Shown piece by piece: positions 35,752-44,241 of a DNA stretch of 64,000 nucleotides. The stretch's first letter is position 1; each line of letters opens with the position of its first letter. Origin of the DNA: Sphingomonas quercus. Its GTDB lineage: Bacteria > Pseudomonadota > Alphaproteobacteria > Sphingomonadales > Sphingomonadaceae. The notes under the pieces are model-generated. The model ran no database searches and was not told where the DNA came from. It worked only from the letters and a program-made list of their open reading frames with translations. The translations under genes and the position numbers were made by a program. The stretch is taken from contig NZ_JAHKRT010000003.1 in NCBI RefSeq assembly GCF_018863195.1, positions 186,001 through 250,000 on the forward strand, given 5' to 3'.

Positions 35752-38691
35752 TCAGAAATCGACGTCGATCTTGGCAAAGAAATAGCGCCCGATCGCGTCG
35801 TAATAGGCATTGCCGCTATTGTTGCCGACTGTCTGGTGCGGTGTCGTCGGCGTATCCTGGAGGAAGAAGGGCGGTCGCTTGTCGCTCACATTCTTCACGC
35901 CGAGACTGAACGTATAGCGGTCGCTCGCGCGGATATTCAGTGTGACGTCATTGAGGAAATAGGCAGGAATGCGCGGGATTTCATATGTCTCGTCCGATTG
36001 GGCGGTAGCGCTATATTTGGCGGCGCTGATCATGCGGGTATTCACGCCGAGCGTAACCGGGCCCAGCGAATAGCTGGTCAGCAACGTGCCCTTGAAGCGC
36101 GGGTAATTCCACGCGCCGGAATTGTCGGTGCCCTTGCTGCCGACCTGGGAGATGGTGGTCTGCTCCAGGAGATAGGTGCCGCTGAGGCTCAGCCGCATCT
36201 GGCCGCGGCCGATCGGGAAACGGTAATTCGCCCCGACGTCGATGCCGCGTGCGCGCTGGCCGGCGAGGTTGGCATATTGCGCCTGGACATAATCGACCTC
36301 GCCGGTCGCGGGATCGCGGTGCACGAACTGGCAATAGGCCTCGTCCGGGCCGCCGGTGGCGTTTACGCAGCTTTCCATGAGCGTGGTGTAGGCGAGCGAT
36401 GTGACGACGTTGTCGATCTTGATGTCCCAATAGTCGACGGTGAGATCGAACCCGCGCAGGAAGCGCGGCTGGATCACCGCGCCGATGGTGAGGGAGTTGG
36501 AAGTCTCCGGCGTCAGATCGGGATTGCCGCCGCTGAAGACGCGCGGCTGGTTGAGGTTGGGATTGGGCAGCGGCCCCGACCAGTTGGGCACCGTCGCCGC
36601 GCAATTGGCGGCGCGATCATTGTCCTGCGCGACCCGGCCGACCTGACAGGGATCGCTGATATGGCCCAGCGTGACCATGCTGATCGGCGAAAACAGCTCG
36701 CCGAAATTGGGCACGCGCACCGAATGGGAATAGGTGCCGCGCACGGTGAGGCCGGTCACCGGCTCCCACGCGCCGCCTGCCTTCCACGTGGTGGTGTCGG
36801 GATTGTCGTTATAGTGGGACCAGCGCACCGCGCCCTCGATCTCCAGCCGGCGCGCGAACGGCAGGTCGCGCAGCAGCGGGATCACCGCCTCGCCATAGGC
36901 CTCGGCGGTATCGCGGCGGTGATCGAGCGCGGGGTGGAGCGCCATGTCCATGCCCGGCGACCAGATGATGTCGGCGAGCTTGGCGGTGTCCGGATCGTCG
37001 CGGGTACGCAGCGTTTCGCGCCGCCACTCCACGCCGGCCGCGATCGAGATGTCGCCATAAGGCAGGCTGAACAGGCTGCCGTCGACGCTGGCGCCGCCGT
37101 TCACCATGGTATTCTTCGTGCGCTCGAACCGGTCTTTCTCGGCATAGTCGATCCATGCCTGGCTGGGGGGTTCGGTGGTGTAGAAGTTGAACGGCGCGCA
37201 GCCGGCTGCGCGCGCGGCCGGATCGCGGCAGACGATCTGGCCATCCAGCATGATCGCGTCGCGCGCCTTCAGCCACTCATCGCGCCCGACCGCGTTCTTG
37301 GTGGTGATGTTGTCGATCACCTGCCCGTAGCGAACGAAGCCCTGCCAGTTCAGCTTGCCCGTCAGCGCGCCGCCGACATCGGTGCCAAGGGTGATGGCGT
37401 CGCGCTTGTGCACCTCCCACGGCGTCGGCAGGTTGTTATAGTGGCGGTCGAACGAGATCTGGGTGAGCTTGTTGGCGACCATGAAGCTGCGCAGCGCATC
37501 GGGCAGATAGGGATCGGTCAGCCGCGCGATCTCGCCGGTGGTGCCGACACCATTGGTGCCCCACCAGTTGTTGGCGCGCGCGTCGTCGCGATATTGCGGC
37601 CACTCGGAATTGCCGCGGCTATAGCTGTGGGCATAGCCGAACACCGCGTTCCAGGTCACCGCCGGCGTCAGCTCGTAGGACAGATGCGAATAGCCCGACG
37701 CCCGCGCCGACCGTCCGCGCAGGAGCACCGAATCATAGATGCCGAAGGCGCTGTCCGGCCCGCCGTCCTGAACGCCGGTATCGCCGTTCGAGACCACCGA
37801 ATAGCTGTTCTTGGGAATGGCGACGACCTGGCTGTCGATCAGCTGATACCATTGCCCGTTCTGGCTGCCGCACATGCCCGCCGTGCCGATGATGCAAAAG
37901 GTCGGGAAGTGCGAGCGGTAGAATTGATGATAGTCGATCAGGTAATTGTCGGGAATGCCGTCGTTCGGACCCGTGCTCTTCGGGTTGACCTGATAGACAT
38001 AGCGCTTGCGTGTGCGGTCTAGCGTCGCCAGCGACCCGGTGTCGCTGTAATTGCCGCCGATCACGAAATGGCCGCGCCCGCCGCCGAAATCGAAGCCGGT
38101 GGCCAGCGACACGTCCGACTGGCGCGCATCCCCGCGGCTCGAGATACCGCTGGTCGCGGTGAGATGCAGGCCGGTCATCTCCTTCTTCATCACGATGTTG
38201 ACGGCACCGGTCACGGCATCGGCGCCGTAGATCGCGGCGGCGCCGCCGGTCACCGTCTCGATCCGGTCGATCAGCGCGGTCGGGATGGTGTTGAGATCGA
38301 CAGCCGAGGTCCGCGCGCCGCCCGACACCCAGCGATGTCCGTCCACCACCACCAGCGAGCGGTTGGCGCCCATCTGGCGCAGGTTGATGTTGGCGACGCC
38401 CTGGTCATATTCCTGGCCGAGCGAGTTCATCTCGCCGAGCCCGGGACCAACCGCCGGATTGAGAAGCAGCGCATCGTAGACCGTGTTACGCCCGAAATTC
38501 CGCGCATCCTCGGTGGTGATGACGCGGATCGGCATCGTCGATTGCAGCTCCGGCCGCGCGATGTGCGTGCCGGTGACGATGATGTCGCTGCCCGGATCGA
38601 CGCTGATCTGCGCATGCGCGATCCCGCCTGCGAACAGACCAAGCGCGAGCGCGCAGCTCGCCACCCCCGCACGGAGCGGGCCACGGACCAT
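35752..38691 (-). CDS. TonB-dependent receptor, second of the cassette-A pair, 979 aa
   Basis: An outer-membrane receptor without an STN domain. The signal peptide (MVRGPLRAG to IAHA) leads to a plug with VTGTHIARPELQSTMP, DARNFGRNTVYDALLLNPAV and TVTGGAAAIYGADAVTGAVN, and a barrel ending KIDVDF. It is clearly paralogous to the receptor at 38813: the plugs match in nearly every block and the barrels also share segments (HISDPCQ, GGNPD). The 121-bp gap from that gene holds an AT-rich promoter-like stretch, so it may be separately expressed. It is followed directly by the GDPD and PhoD genes, so the likely cargo is an organophosphate compound. Confidence 0.93.
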   Translation of the reverse strand: MVRGPLRAGVASCALALGLFAGGIAHAQISVDPGSDIIVTGTHIARPELQSTMPIRVITTEDARNFGRNTVYDALLLNPAVGPGLGEMNSLGQEYDQGVANINLRQMGANRSLVVVDGHRWVSGGARTSAVDLNTIPTALIDRIETVTGGAAAIYGADAVTGAVNIVMKKEMTGLHLTATSGISSRGDARQSDVSLATGFDFGGGRGHFVIGGNYSDTGSLATLDRTRKRYVYQVNPKSTGPNDGIPDNYLIDYHQFYRSHFPTFCIIGTAGMCGSQNGQWYQLIDSQVVAIPKNSYSVVSNGDTGVQDGGPDSAFGIYDSVLLRGRSARASGYSHLSYELTPAVTWNAVFGYAHSYSRGNSEWPQYRDDARANNWWGTNGVGTTGEIARLTDPYLPDALRSFMVANKLTQISFDRHYNNLPTPWEVHKRDAITLGTDVGGALTGKLNWQGFVRYGQVIDNITTKNAVGRDEWLKARDAIMLDGQIVCRDPAARAAGCAPFNFYTTEPPSQAWIDYAEKDRFERTKNTMVNGGASVDGSLFSLPYGDISIAAGVEWRRETLRTRDDPDTAKLADIIWSPGMDMALHPALDHRRDTAEAYGEAVIPLLRDLPFARRLEIEGAVRWSHYNDNPDTTTWKAGGAWEPVTGLTVRGTYSHSVRVPNFGELFSPISMVTLGHISDPCQVGRVAQDNDRAANCAATVPNWSGPLPNPNLNQPRVFSGGNPDLTPETSNSLTIGAVIQPRFLRGFDLTVDYWDIKIDNVVTSLAYTTLMESCVNATGGPDEAYCQFVHRDPATGEVDYVQAQYANLAGQRARGIDVGANYRFPIGRGQMRLSLSGTYLLEQTTISQVGSKGTDNSGAWNYPRFKGTLLTSYSLGPVTLGVNTRMISAAKYSATAQSDETYEIPRIPAYFLNDVTLNIRASDRYTFSLGVKNVSDKRPPFFLQDTPTTPHQTVGNNSGNAYYDAIGRYFFAKIDVDF

Positions 38692-38812
38692 GAACACTTG
38701 CAATCCCCCTGTTACGAACCTCGTTCGGGGGACAAGCCGTCGCAGCGATCCAAATCTTACATTGTTTTTTGTTGCACTTATATTGCAGCCACTCGCCCAC
38801 CCGTTCGGACAA
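38692..38812 (-). promoter_or_regulatory. Promoter-like region and RBS hairpin between paralogous receptors
   Basis: The gap contains an AT-rich stretch (38757-38795) in which the minus strand offers a TAAGAT -10-like box, and a hairpin (38705-38731: CGAAC/GTTCG with CCCC/GGGG) that covers the G-rich ribosome site of the downstream receptor. It suggests an internal promoter with translational control. Confidence 0.35.
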
Positions 38813-41800
38813 TCAGAAATCAACTTCAATCCGCGTGAAGAAGGACCTGCCGATCGCATCGTAATAGGCCGCGCCGGTGGCGACACCTCCCGCGCCATGC
38901 GGCCCGGGCGCGGTGTCGCGCAGCGGCGCGAAAATCTGCGCGTCGGTGAGGTTTCGGATGCCCAGCGTCAGCCGCATCCTGTCGGCGGCGCGCACCTGGA
39001 GCATCAGATCAGCATAGAGATAGGCCGGCACATGGCCTGGATCGCGCGTCTCCGGCGAAGCATCGGTGACGCTATAGACGCTGCGGCTGATGAAGCGGCC
39101 GGTCAGCCCGAGGGTGACCCGGCCCAGCGCATAGCTGGCGGTTATCGTCGCGCGGAGGCGCGGGTAATTCCATTGGCCGGCATAATCCACGCCCGCGCCG
39201 CCGACCTGGGCGACGGTGGTCTGCGCGATCAGCCAGCTGCCACTGGCGCTCGCCCGGAACAACCCCGCGCCCAGCCTCGCCCGGTAACCGGCACCGAAGT
39301 CGACCCCGCTGGCATGCTGTGCGGCGAGGTTGGCATATTGCGCATGGACATAGTCGACGGTGCCGTCCGGATTGCGCCGGATGAACTGGCAGTAGACGGC
39401 ATTGGGCTCACCCGGAGCATCGACGCAGCTATTGAGGATCGTCGTATAGGACAGCGAGGTAATGACATTGTTGATCCTGATGTTCCAATAGTCGATCGTC
39501 AGGGCGAGTCCCGGGAATGATTTCGGCTGGATCACCGCACCCGTGGTGAAGCTGTTCGATGTTTCGGACCCCACGTCGGGGTTGCCACCGCTATAGACCA
39601 CCGGCGCGTTGAGATTCGGGTTCGGCAGCGGGAGGACGAGGCCGGGCAGCAGCGCCGCGCAATTGGCGGCGCGATTAACATTCTGCAGGATGGCGCCGGC
39701 CTGGCACGGGTCGCTGATATGCCCGTAGGTGGCATGTCCGACGGGCGAGAACAGTTCGCCGAAATTGGGCACCCGGACCGAGTGCGAGAACACCCCGCGC
39801 AAGGTGACGCCCTCCAGCGGCTGCCAGCTGCCGCCGAGCCGCCAGCTCTGCGTCCGCGGATTGTCGCTGTAGCGCGACACGCGATAAGCGCCTTCGATCG
39901 CGAGCCGGCGGGCAAAGCGCAGGTCGCGCAGCAAAGGGATCTCGGCCTCGCCATAGGCCTCCATCGTATCGCGCGCGGCATCGAGCGCCGGGTGGAAAGC
40001 GTAATCCGCGCCCGGTGAGATAATGATGTCGGCAAGCTTCGCCGTGTCCGCATCGTCCCGCGTGTGCAGCGTCTCGCGCCGCCGTTCCACCCCTGCCGCG
40101 ATCGAGACATCGCCATAGGGCAGGCGAAGCACATTGCCTTCGATCGCGCCGCCGGCAGTGAGCAGCGCGTTCTTGTTCCACTCGTGCCGGATGTTCTCGA
40201 TATAGGCGAGCAGCGCCGGGCTGTACGGCTCGACGCTGAAGAAATCGAGCGGAACGCAACCCCTCGCCCGCGCCGCCGCGTCGCGGCATTCGATCTGTCC
40301 GCTGACCGGGTCGGCGACGGCATCGCGCGCCTGCAACCATTCGGCCTTGCCCACCATGTTGGTGGTGGTGATGCGATCGATCGTCTGGCCGTAGCGCCAG
40401 AACGCCGACCAGCGCAGTCCTTCGACGACCACGCCGTCGATCGCGCTGCCCAGCGTCACATTGTCGCGCCGATGGATTTCATAGGCCTGGGGCAGGTTGA
40501 AATAGCTGCGCGCGAGCGGCAGCGCGGTCAGCCCGCGATCGAGCATGAACCGGCGGATGGCATCCGGCAGATAGGGGTTGGCGAGTGTCGCGACCTCGCC
40601 GGTGGTGCCACCCCACCAATTGGCCGGCCGCGCATCGGTGCGTACTTCGGGCCATTCGGGAATCGCACGCGTATAGCTGTGCGCGTAGTTGAAGGTCGCG
40701 CTCCAGCCGAGCGCCGGCGACAGCTGATAGGCGAGGTGGGCGTAGACCGACGCGCGTTCGGAGGCATTGCGCAGCAGGTGGTTCTCGAAACCGGTGGTCA
40801 CCGGGCCGCCATCGCCGGTGCCGGTCTCACCGGGCGTGACCGGCGTGTCGTAAGCGACCGGCACGATCCTGCCCTGACGATATTGGTACCATTGATTGCC
40901 GACATAGAAGCTCGGCACCGGGCTGCGATAGAAGGAGCCGTAATTGCTGGCGACGACATTGTCGGGAATGCCGTCGGCGGGGCCGGTATTGGCCGGATTG
41001 GCATAATAGGTCTGCCGGCGATCGAAGCGGTCCGCCCACCGCAGCGGCGCGCGGCGCACGTGATCGGCACCGATGACGAACTGTCCGCCCCCGCCGCCGA
41101 AACGCACCCCTCCGGTCGCCGACTGGTTCGACTGGGCGGCGTCACCCCGGGCCGATATCCCGTTCGTCGCCGACAGATGCAGCCCGGTGATGTCCTTCTT
41201 CATGATGACGTTGACGGCGCCGGTCACCGCGTCGGCGCCATAGATCGCCGCCGCCCCGCCCGTCACCACCTCGAGCCGCTCGATCATCGCGCTCGGGATG
41301 GTGTTGAGGTCGACGGCGGAAATGCGCGCGCCGCCCGAAACCCAGCGCCGCCCGTCGACCAGCACAAGCGAGCGGTTATTGCCCATGCCGCGCAGATTGA
41401 TGTTGGCGACGCCGGTGTCATATTCCTGGCCCTGCGAGTTGGACTCGCCGAGGCCGGGCGCGATCGCCGGATCGAGCAGCAGCACCTCGTAAGCGCTGTC
41501 CCGTCCGAAATCCCGGGCGTCGTCCATACGCGCGACGCGGATCGGCATCGCCGCGCGCAACTCGGGACGGGCGATATGGCTGCCGGTGACGACGATGCTC
41601 TCGTCGACGGCGGCGGCGTGGCCGGTGGGCATGCCGACGGCACCGGCGCGATGCCGCAGCGCCGCCGGCGGCGGGCCGGCCGCCCGCCGCCCGCCCGGTG
41701 GTTCGCCGCGGACGATCAGGAAGGTGTCGCCGTGCCGTCGATAGGTCAGCCCCGAGCCGCGCAGCAGCCGGTCGAGCGCTGCCTCCGGGGTCGTCGCCGA

Positions 41801-42013
41801 GCGGATGGCGGGCCCCGCCTTGCCGCGCGACAGCGCCGGATCGACGAGAATCTCAATGCCCGCCACGCGCGACAGCGCGGTCAGCGACGTGGAGAGATCG
41901 GCCGCCGGCAGATCGAGCCCGGCGTGCGCCTGCGCCGCAATCGGCACCGCCAGCGCCGCCAGCGCGGCGCCGCCCGCCCTGCTCCACCCCCGCCACCGCC
42001 ACATCCCGGCCAT
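38813..42013 (-). CDS. STN-containing TonB-dependent transducer, cassette A, 1,066 aa
   Basis: A FecA-type receptor that both imports and signals. The N-terminal signal peptide (to AQA) is followed by an STN domain (~30-100: FDLPAADL-like start, GIEILVDPAL, RLLRGSGLTYRR), which contacts FecR in the periplasm when ligand binds. A Gly/Ala/Pro-rich linker leads to TonB box VTGSHIARPELRA, the plug (DARDFGRDSAYEVLLLDPAI; VTGGAAAIYGADAVTGAVN) and a barrel ending RIEVDF. The ATG at 42013 follows GAGGGGGA; 42004 is an alternative. It begins 11 bp after the FecR gene ends. Confidence 0.93.
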   Translation of the reverse strand: MAGMWRWRGWSRAGGAALAALAVPIAAQAHAGLDLPAADLSTSLTALSRVAGIEILVDPALSRGKAGPAIRSATTPEAALDRLLRGSGLTYRRHGDTFLIVRGEPPGGRRAAGPPPAALRHRAGAVGMPTGHAAAVDESIVVTGSHIARPELRAAMPIRVARMDDARDFGRDSAYEVLLLDPAIAPGLGESNSQGQEYDTGVANINLRGMGNNRSLVLVDGRRWVSGGARISAVDLNTIPSAMIERLEVVTGGAAAIYGADAVTGAVNVIMKKDITGLHLSATNGISARGDAAQSNQSATGGVRFGGGGGQFVIGADHVRRAPLRWADRFDRRQTYYANPANTGPADGIPDNVVASNYGSFYRSPVPSFYVGNQWYQYRQGRIVPVAYDTPVTPGETGTGDGGPVTTGFENHLLRNASERASVYAHLAYQLSPALGWSATFNYAHSYTRAIPEWPEVRTDARPANWWGGTTGEVATLANPYLPDAIRRFMLDRGLTALPLARSYFNLPQAYEIHRRDNVTLGSAIDGVVVEGLRWSAFWRYGQTIDRITTTNMVGKAEWLQARDAVADPVSGQIECRDAAARARGCVPLDFFSVEPYSPALLAYIENIRHEWNKNALLTAGGAIEGNVLRLPYGDVSIAAGVERRRETLHTRDDADTAKLADIIISPGADYAFHPALDAARDTMEAYGEAEIPLLRDLRFARRLAIEGAYRVSRYSDNPRTQSWRLGGSWQPLEGVTLRGVFSHSVRVPNFGELFSPVGHATYGHISDPCQAGAILQNVNRAANCAALLPGLVLPLPNPNLNAPVVYSGGNPDVGSETSNSFTTGAVIQPKSFPGLALTIDYWNIRINNVITSLSYTTILNSCVDAPGEPNAVYCQFIRRNPDGTVDYVHAQYANLAAQHASGVDFGAGYRARLGAGLFRASASGSWLIAQTTVAQVGGAGVDYAGQWNYPRLRATITASYALGRVTLGLTGRFISRSVYSVTDASPETRDPGHVPAYLYADLMLQVRAADRMRLTLGIRNLTDAQIFAPLRDTAPGPHGAGGVATGAAYYDAIGRSFFTRIEVDF

Positions 42014-42024
42014 TCCCCCTCGAC

Positions 42025-42975
42025 CTAGAGGCGCGGCGGCGTGCCGGACAAGATGATCGCGCCAGCGACCCGCGTGACGTGGAAGGCGTGGATGACGGCG
42101 AGATTGTCGAGCTGCCGCGCCGGGTCGGTCAGGCGAATGCGGCCGCTCACCCGCAGGCGGCCGAGCGCGGCATCCTCGATGCGGATCGGCAGCGGCGAGG
42201 CGCTTTCCAGATCGTCGATCACCCGCGATAGCGGCGCGTCGCGATATTCCGCCCATTCGTGCCGCCAGCGGGCGATGTCGCCGGCTTGCACGGGGCGGAT
42301 CGGCCCGAAGCCCCTGTCGTCCAGCGTCGCCGCCTGGTCCGCCGCAAGGTCCAGCCGCGCGCGCGCCCAGCCCCTCGCCGCGAACCGCACGGCGCCCGCT
42401 TCGACGGTGACGCGGATTGCGCCGGGCTTGGTGGCGACCTCGAAGCGGGTGCCGAGATCGGTGATCCCGGCGCCGCCGGCCTCGATGCGGAACGGGCGGC
42501 GTGCATCATGCGCGACATCGGCGAACACCGTGCCGCCGCTCAGTTCGACGACGCGGTCATGGCGGGTGTAGCGGACGCGCAGTTCGGCGCCGCCGGCCAG
42601 CGTCAGGCGGGTGCCGTCGTCCAGCGCGATCTCGCGGAGCATGCCGGGCGCGACCGCGAAATGCGCGGGCCGGGCGATCAGCAGCTCGGCCGAGGGCCAC
42701 GCCGCATAGCTGCCGGCCAGCATCAGCACGGCAGCCCCGACGCCCGCCAGCGCCGCGCGCCGCCCCTGCCGGCGCCGGGCATAGCCTTCCAGCGCCTCAT
42801 CGAGGCCGGCGCCGTTGAACCGCTGCCACATCGTCTCGAACAGGGCGCGGCGGCGCGGCGCGCCCGCCAGCCAGGCGTTGAAGCCGGCCTCGTCGAACGG
42901 CTCGTCGCTCATCCGCCGGGCGACCCATTGCGCCGCCTCCCACTCGATCGCGTCAGTCTCTGATCGGTCCGCCAC
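42025..42975 (-). CDS. FecR-family anti-sigma/sigma regulator, cassette A, 316 aa
   Basis: A single-pass inner-membrane regulator. The cytoplasmic part (~1-70) is a DUF4880-like domain (AAQWVARRMSDEPFDEAGFNAWL) that holds the sigma factor. A membrane segment at ~74-92 leads to the periplasmic FecR domain with the family's signature YAVAPGMLREIALDDGTRLTL-like core, GGTVFADVAHDARRPF and ITDLGTRFEV, ending in a small STN-like module (~255-314). It overlaps the sigma gene by 23 bp, implying coupled translation. Confidence 0.92.
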   Translation of the reverse strand: MADRSETDAIEWEAAQWVARRMSDEPFDEAGFNAWLAGAPRRRALFETMWQRFNGAGLDEALEGYARRRQGRRAALAGVGAAVLMLAGSYAAWPSAELLIARPAHFAVAPGMLREIALDDGTRLTLAGGAELRVRYTRHDRVVELSGGTVFADVAHDARRPFRIEAGGAGITDLGTRFEVATKPGAIRVTVEAGAVRFAARGWARARLDLAADQAATLDDRGFGPIRPVQAGDIARWRHEWAEYRDAPLSRVIDDLESASPLPIRIEDAALGRLRVSGRIRLTDPARQLDNLAVIHAFHVTRVAGAIILSGTPPRL

Positions 42976-43468
42976 GCTTCTCGATCTTCTCGATGGCCAT
43001 ATGCAGATCGAGCACGGCGCGGGCGATATGCGTGTCGACGGCGGCGGGGGAAATGCCCAGAGCTTCGGCCACCTGCTTCGACGATTGCCCCTCGACGCGG
43101 CGGCGGAAAAATACCTCGCGCCGGAGCCTGGGCATCGCCTTGACGAGGGCGGCGACGATCGCGAGCAACTGACGCTGCTCGATGCGCTGGTGAATGGCGG
43201 GCTGGCTACAGGGAAGATCGTCGGTCAGCGCGACGAACTGGCGGCGGCCGGCGCGGCGGAAATAATCCCGCGTCAGATCCAGCGAGATACGGCGGAGCAA
43301 CGCGGTGACATTGGCGATCGGCGTGTTGGGCTTCTCGCGATAGACCAGCAGCCGGACAATGGCCTCTTGCACAATGTCTTCGCGCACCGCCGCATCGTCG
43401 ACCCGCCGCCCCAGATAGCGCAGCAGATCGACGCGGTAGCCGCTCCATTCGTAAGTTTCGAGTCGCAT
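42953..43468 (-). CDS. ECF (FecI-like) RNA polymerase sigma factor, cassette A, 171 aa
   Basis: Region 2 (~10-75) includes VREDIVQEAIVRLLVYR and DLTRDYFRRAGRR; region 4 (~110-160) has the helix-turn-helix VEGQSSKQVAEALGISPAAVDTHIARA. The length is typical for iron-starvation-type ECF factors. Release from FecR on ligand binding should direct polymerase to the receptor-GDPD-PhoD operon. It is divergent from the sigma factor of cassette B (166 bp apart). Confidence 0.93.
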   Translation of the reverse strand: MRLETYEWSGYRVDLLRYLGRRVDDAAVREDIVQEAIVRLLVYREKPNTPIANVTALLRRISLDLTRDYFRRAGRRQFVALTDDLPCSQPAIHQRIEQRQLLAIVAALVKAMPRLRREVFFRRRVEGQSSKQVAEALGISPAAVDTHIARAVLDLHMAIEKIEKRGGPIRD

Positions 43469-43634
43469 CGGAGCGGATGTCTAGGGTCGGGATGTGACAC
43501 CAAGGTTTCGGTCAGCCAGTCGCAACCGGGTGAACGCGTGCCGTCATGTGCACCCCCGATTGCCGGAAGCCGATCGCGCAACCCGCCGAGCGCCATGTTG
43601 AACTCCGACCCCCAAGGGATCGGTTGTCGCTGCC
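43469..43634. promoter_or_regulatory. Divergent promoter region of two ECF sigma genes
   Basis: 166 bp separate the sigma genes of cassettes A and B. Both promoters must be here. I see no clear shared palindrome or Fur-like dyad. Confidence 0.35.
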
Positions 43635-44180
43635 ATGGCATCGGCTACAAGGCGAGCGGTGCGGCCGGATAGCTCCCAAGGTCTCGAAGCCCTTTATCGC
43701 GTCCATCGCGCCGCGCTGCAGCGCTTCCTCATCGCCCGCACGGGCGATCCGAATGAAGCGGAGGAGATCCTCCAGGATGTCTGGATCAGGCTCGGCCACG
43801 CGGCACAGGCGCCGATCGCCAATGGCCGGGCCTATCTGTTCCGCATGGCCCAGAACCTCGTCGTCGACCGCCTGCGGGAGAAGCAGCGCCGGATGCGGCG
43901 CGAACGGATCTGGCTCGACGACCTTTCCGGGACGGCTCGAACAGAGCCCGCCGATGCCTCGCCCAATGCCGAGCAGCTGATCCTCGACCGCGAGGAGACC
44001 ACCCGGCTGCTGTCCACGGTCGAGACGCTGCCCGACGGCGCGCGCCGCGTGTTCGAGCTGCACAAGGTGGAAGGGCTGAGCCACGCCGAGGTGGCGATGC
44101 GGCTCGGCATCTCCAGGAGCGGCGTGGAGAAGCATATGGCGGTCGCCATAAAATATCTCCGCCGCGCGCTGCTGGACTGA
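43635..44180 (+). CDS. ECF (FecI-like) RNA polymerase sigma factor, cassette B, 181 aa
   Basis: Region 2 (~15-85) has GDPNEAEEILQDVWIRLG and AYLFRMAQNLVVDRLREKQRR, the core polymerase-binding and -10-recognition helices. Region 4 (~125-175) has the helix-turn-helix GLSHAEVAMRLGISRSGVEKH. It differs much from the cassette A and C factors, so the three should recognise different promoters. It is followed by FecR, 61 bp downstream. Confidence 0.93.
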   Translation: MASATRRAVRPDSSQGLEALYRVHRAALQRFLIARTGDPNEAEEILQDVWIRLGHAAQAPIANGRAYLFRMAQNLVVDRLREKQRRMRRERIWLDDLSGTARTEPADASPNAEQLILDREETTRLLSTVETLPDGARRVFELHKVEGLSHAEVAMRLGISRSGVEKHMAVAIKYLRRALLD

Positions 44181-44241
44181 GGTAGGCTCGCATGCGTGAC
44201 GTCCAACATCGCATTATGATTTTGCAAGAAAGCCCATCGCC

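Noticed and set aside
40064-42028. A 654-codon plus-strand frame opposite the STN receptor
   Set aside because: It is antisense to a complete TonB receptor with STN, plug and barrel motifs.
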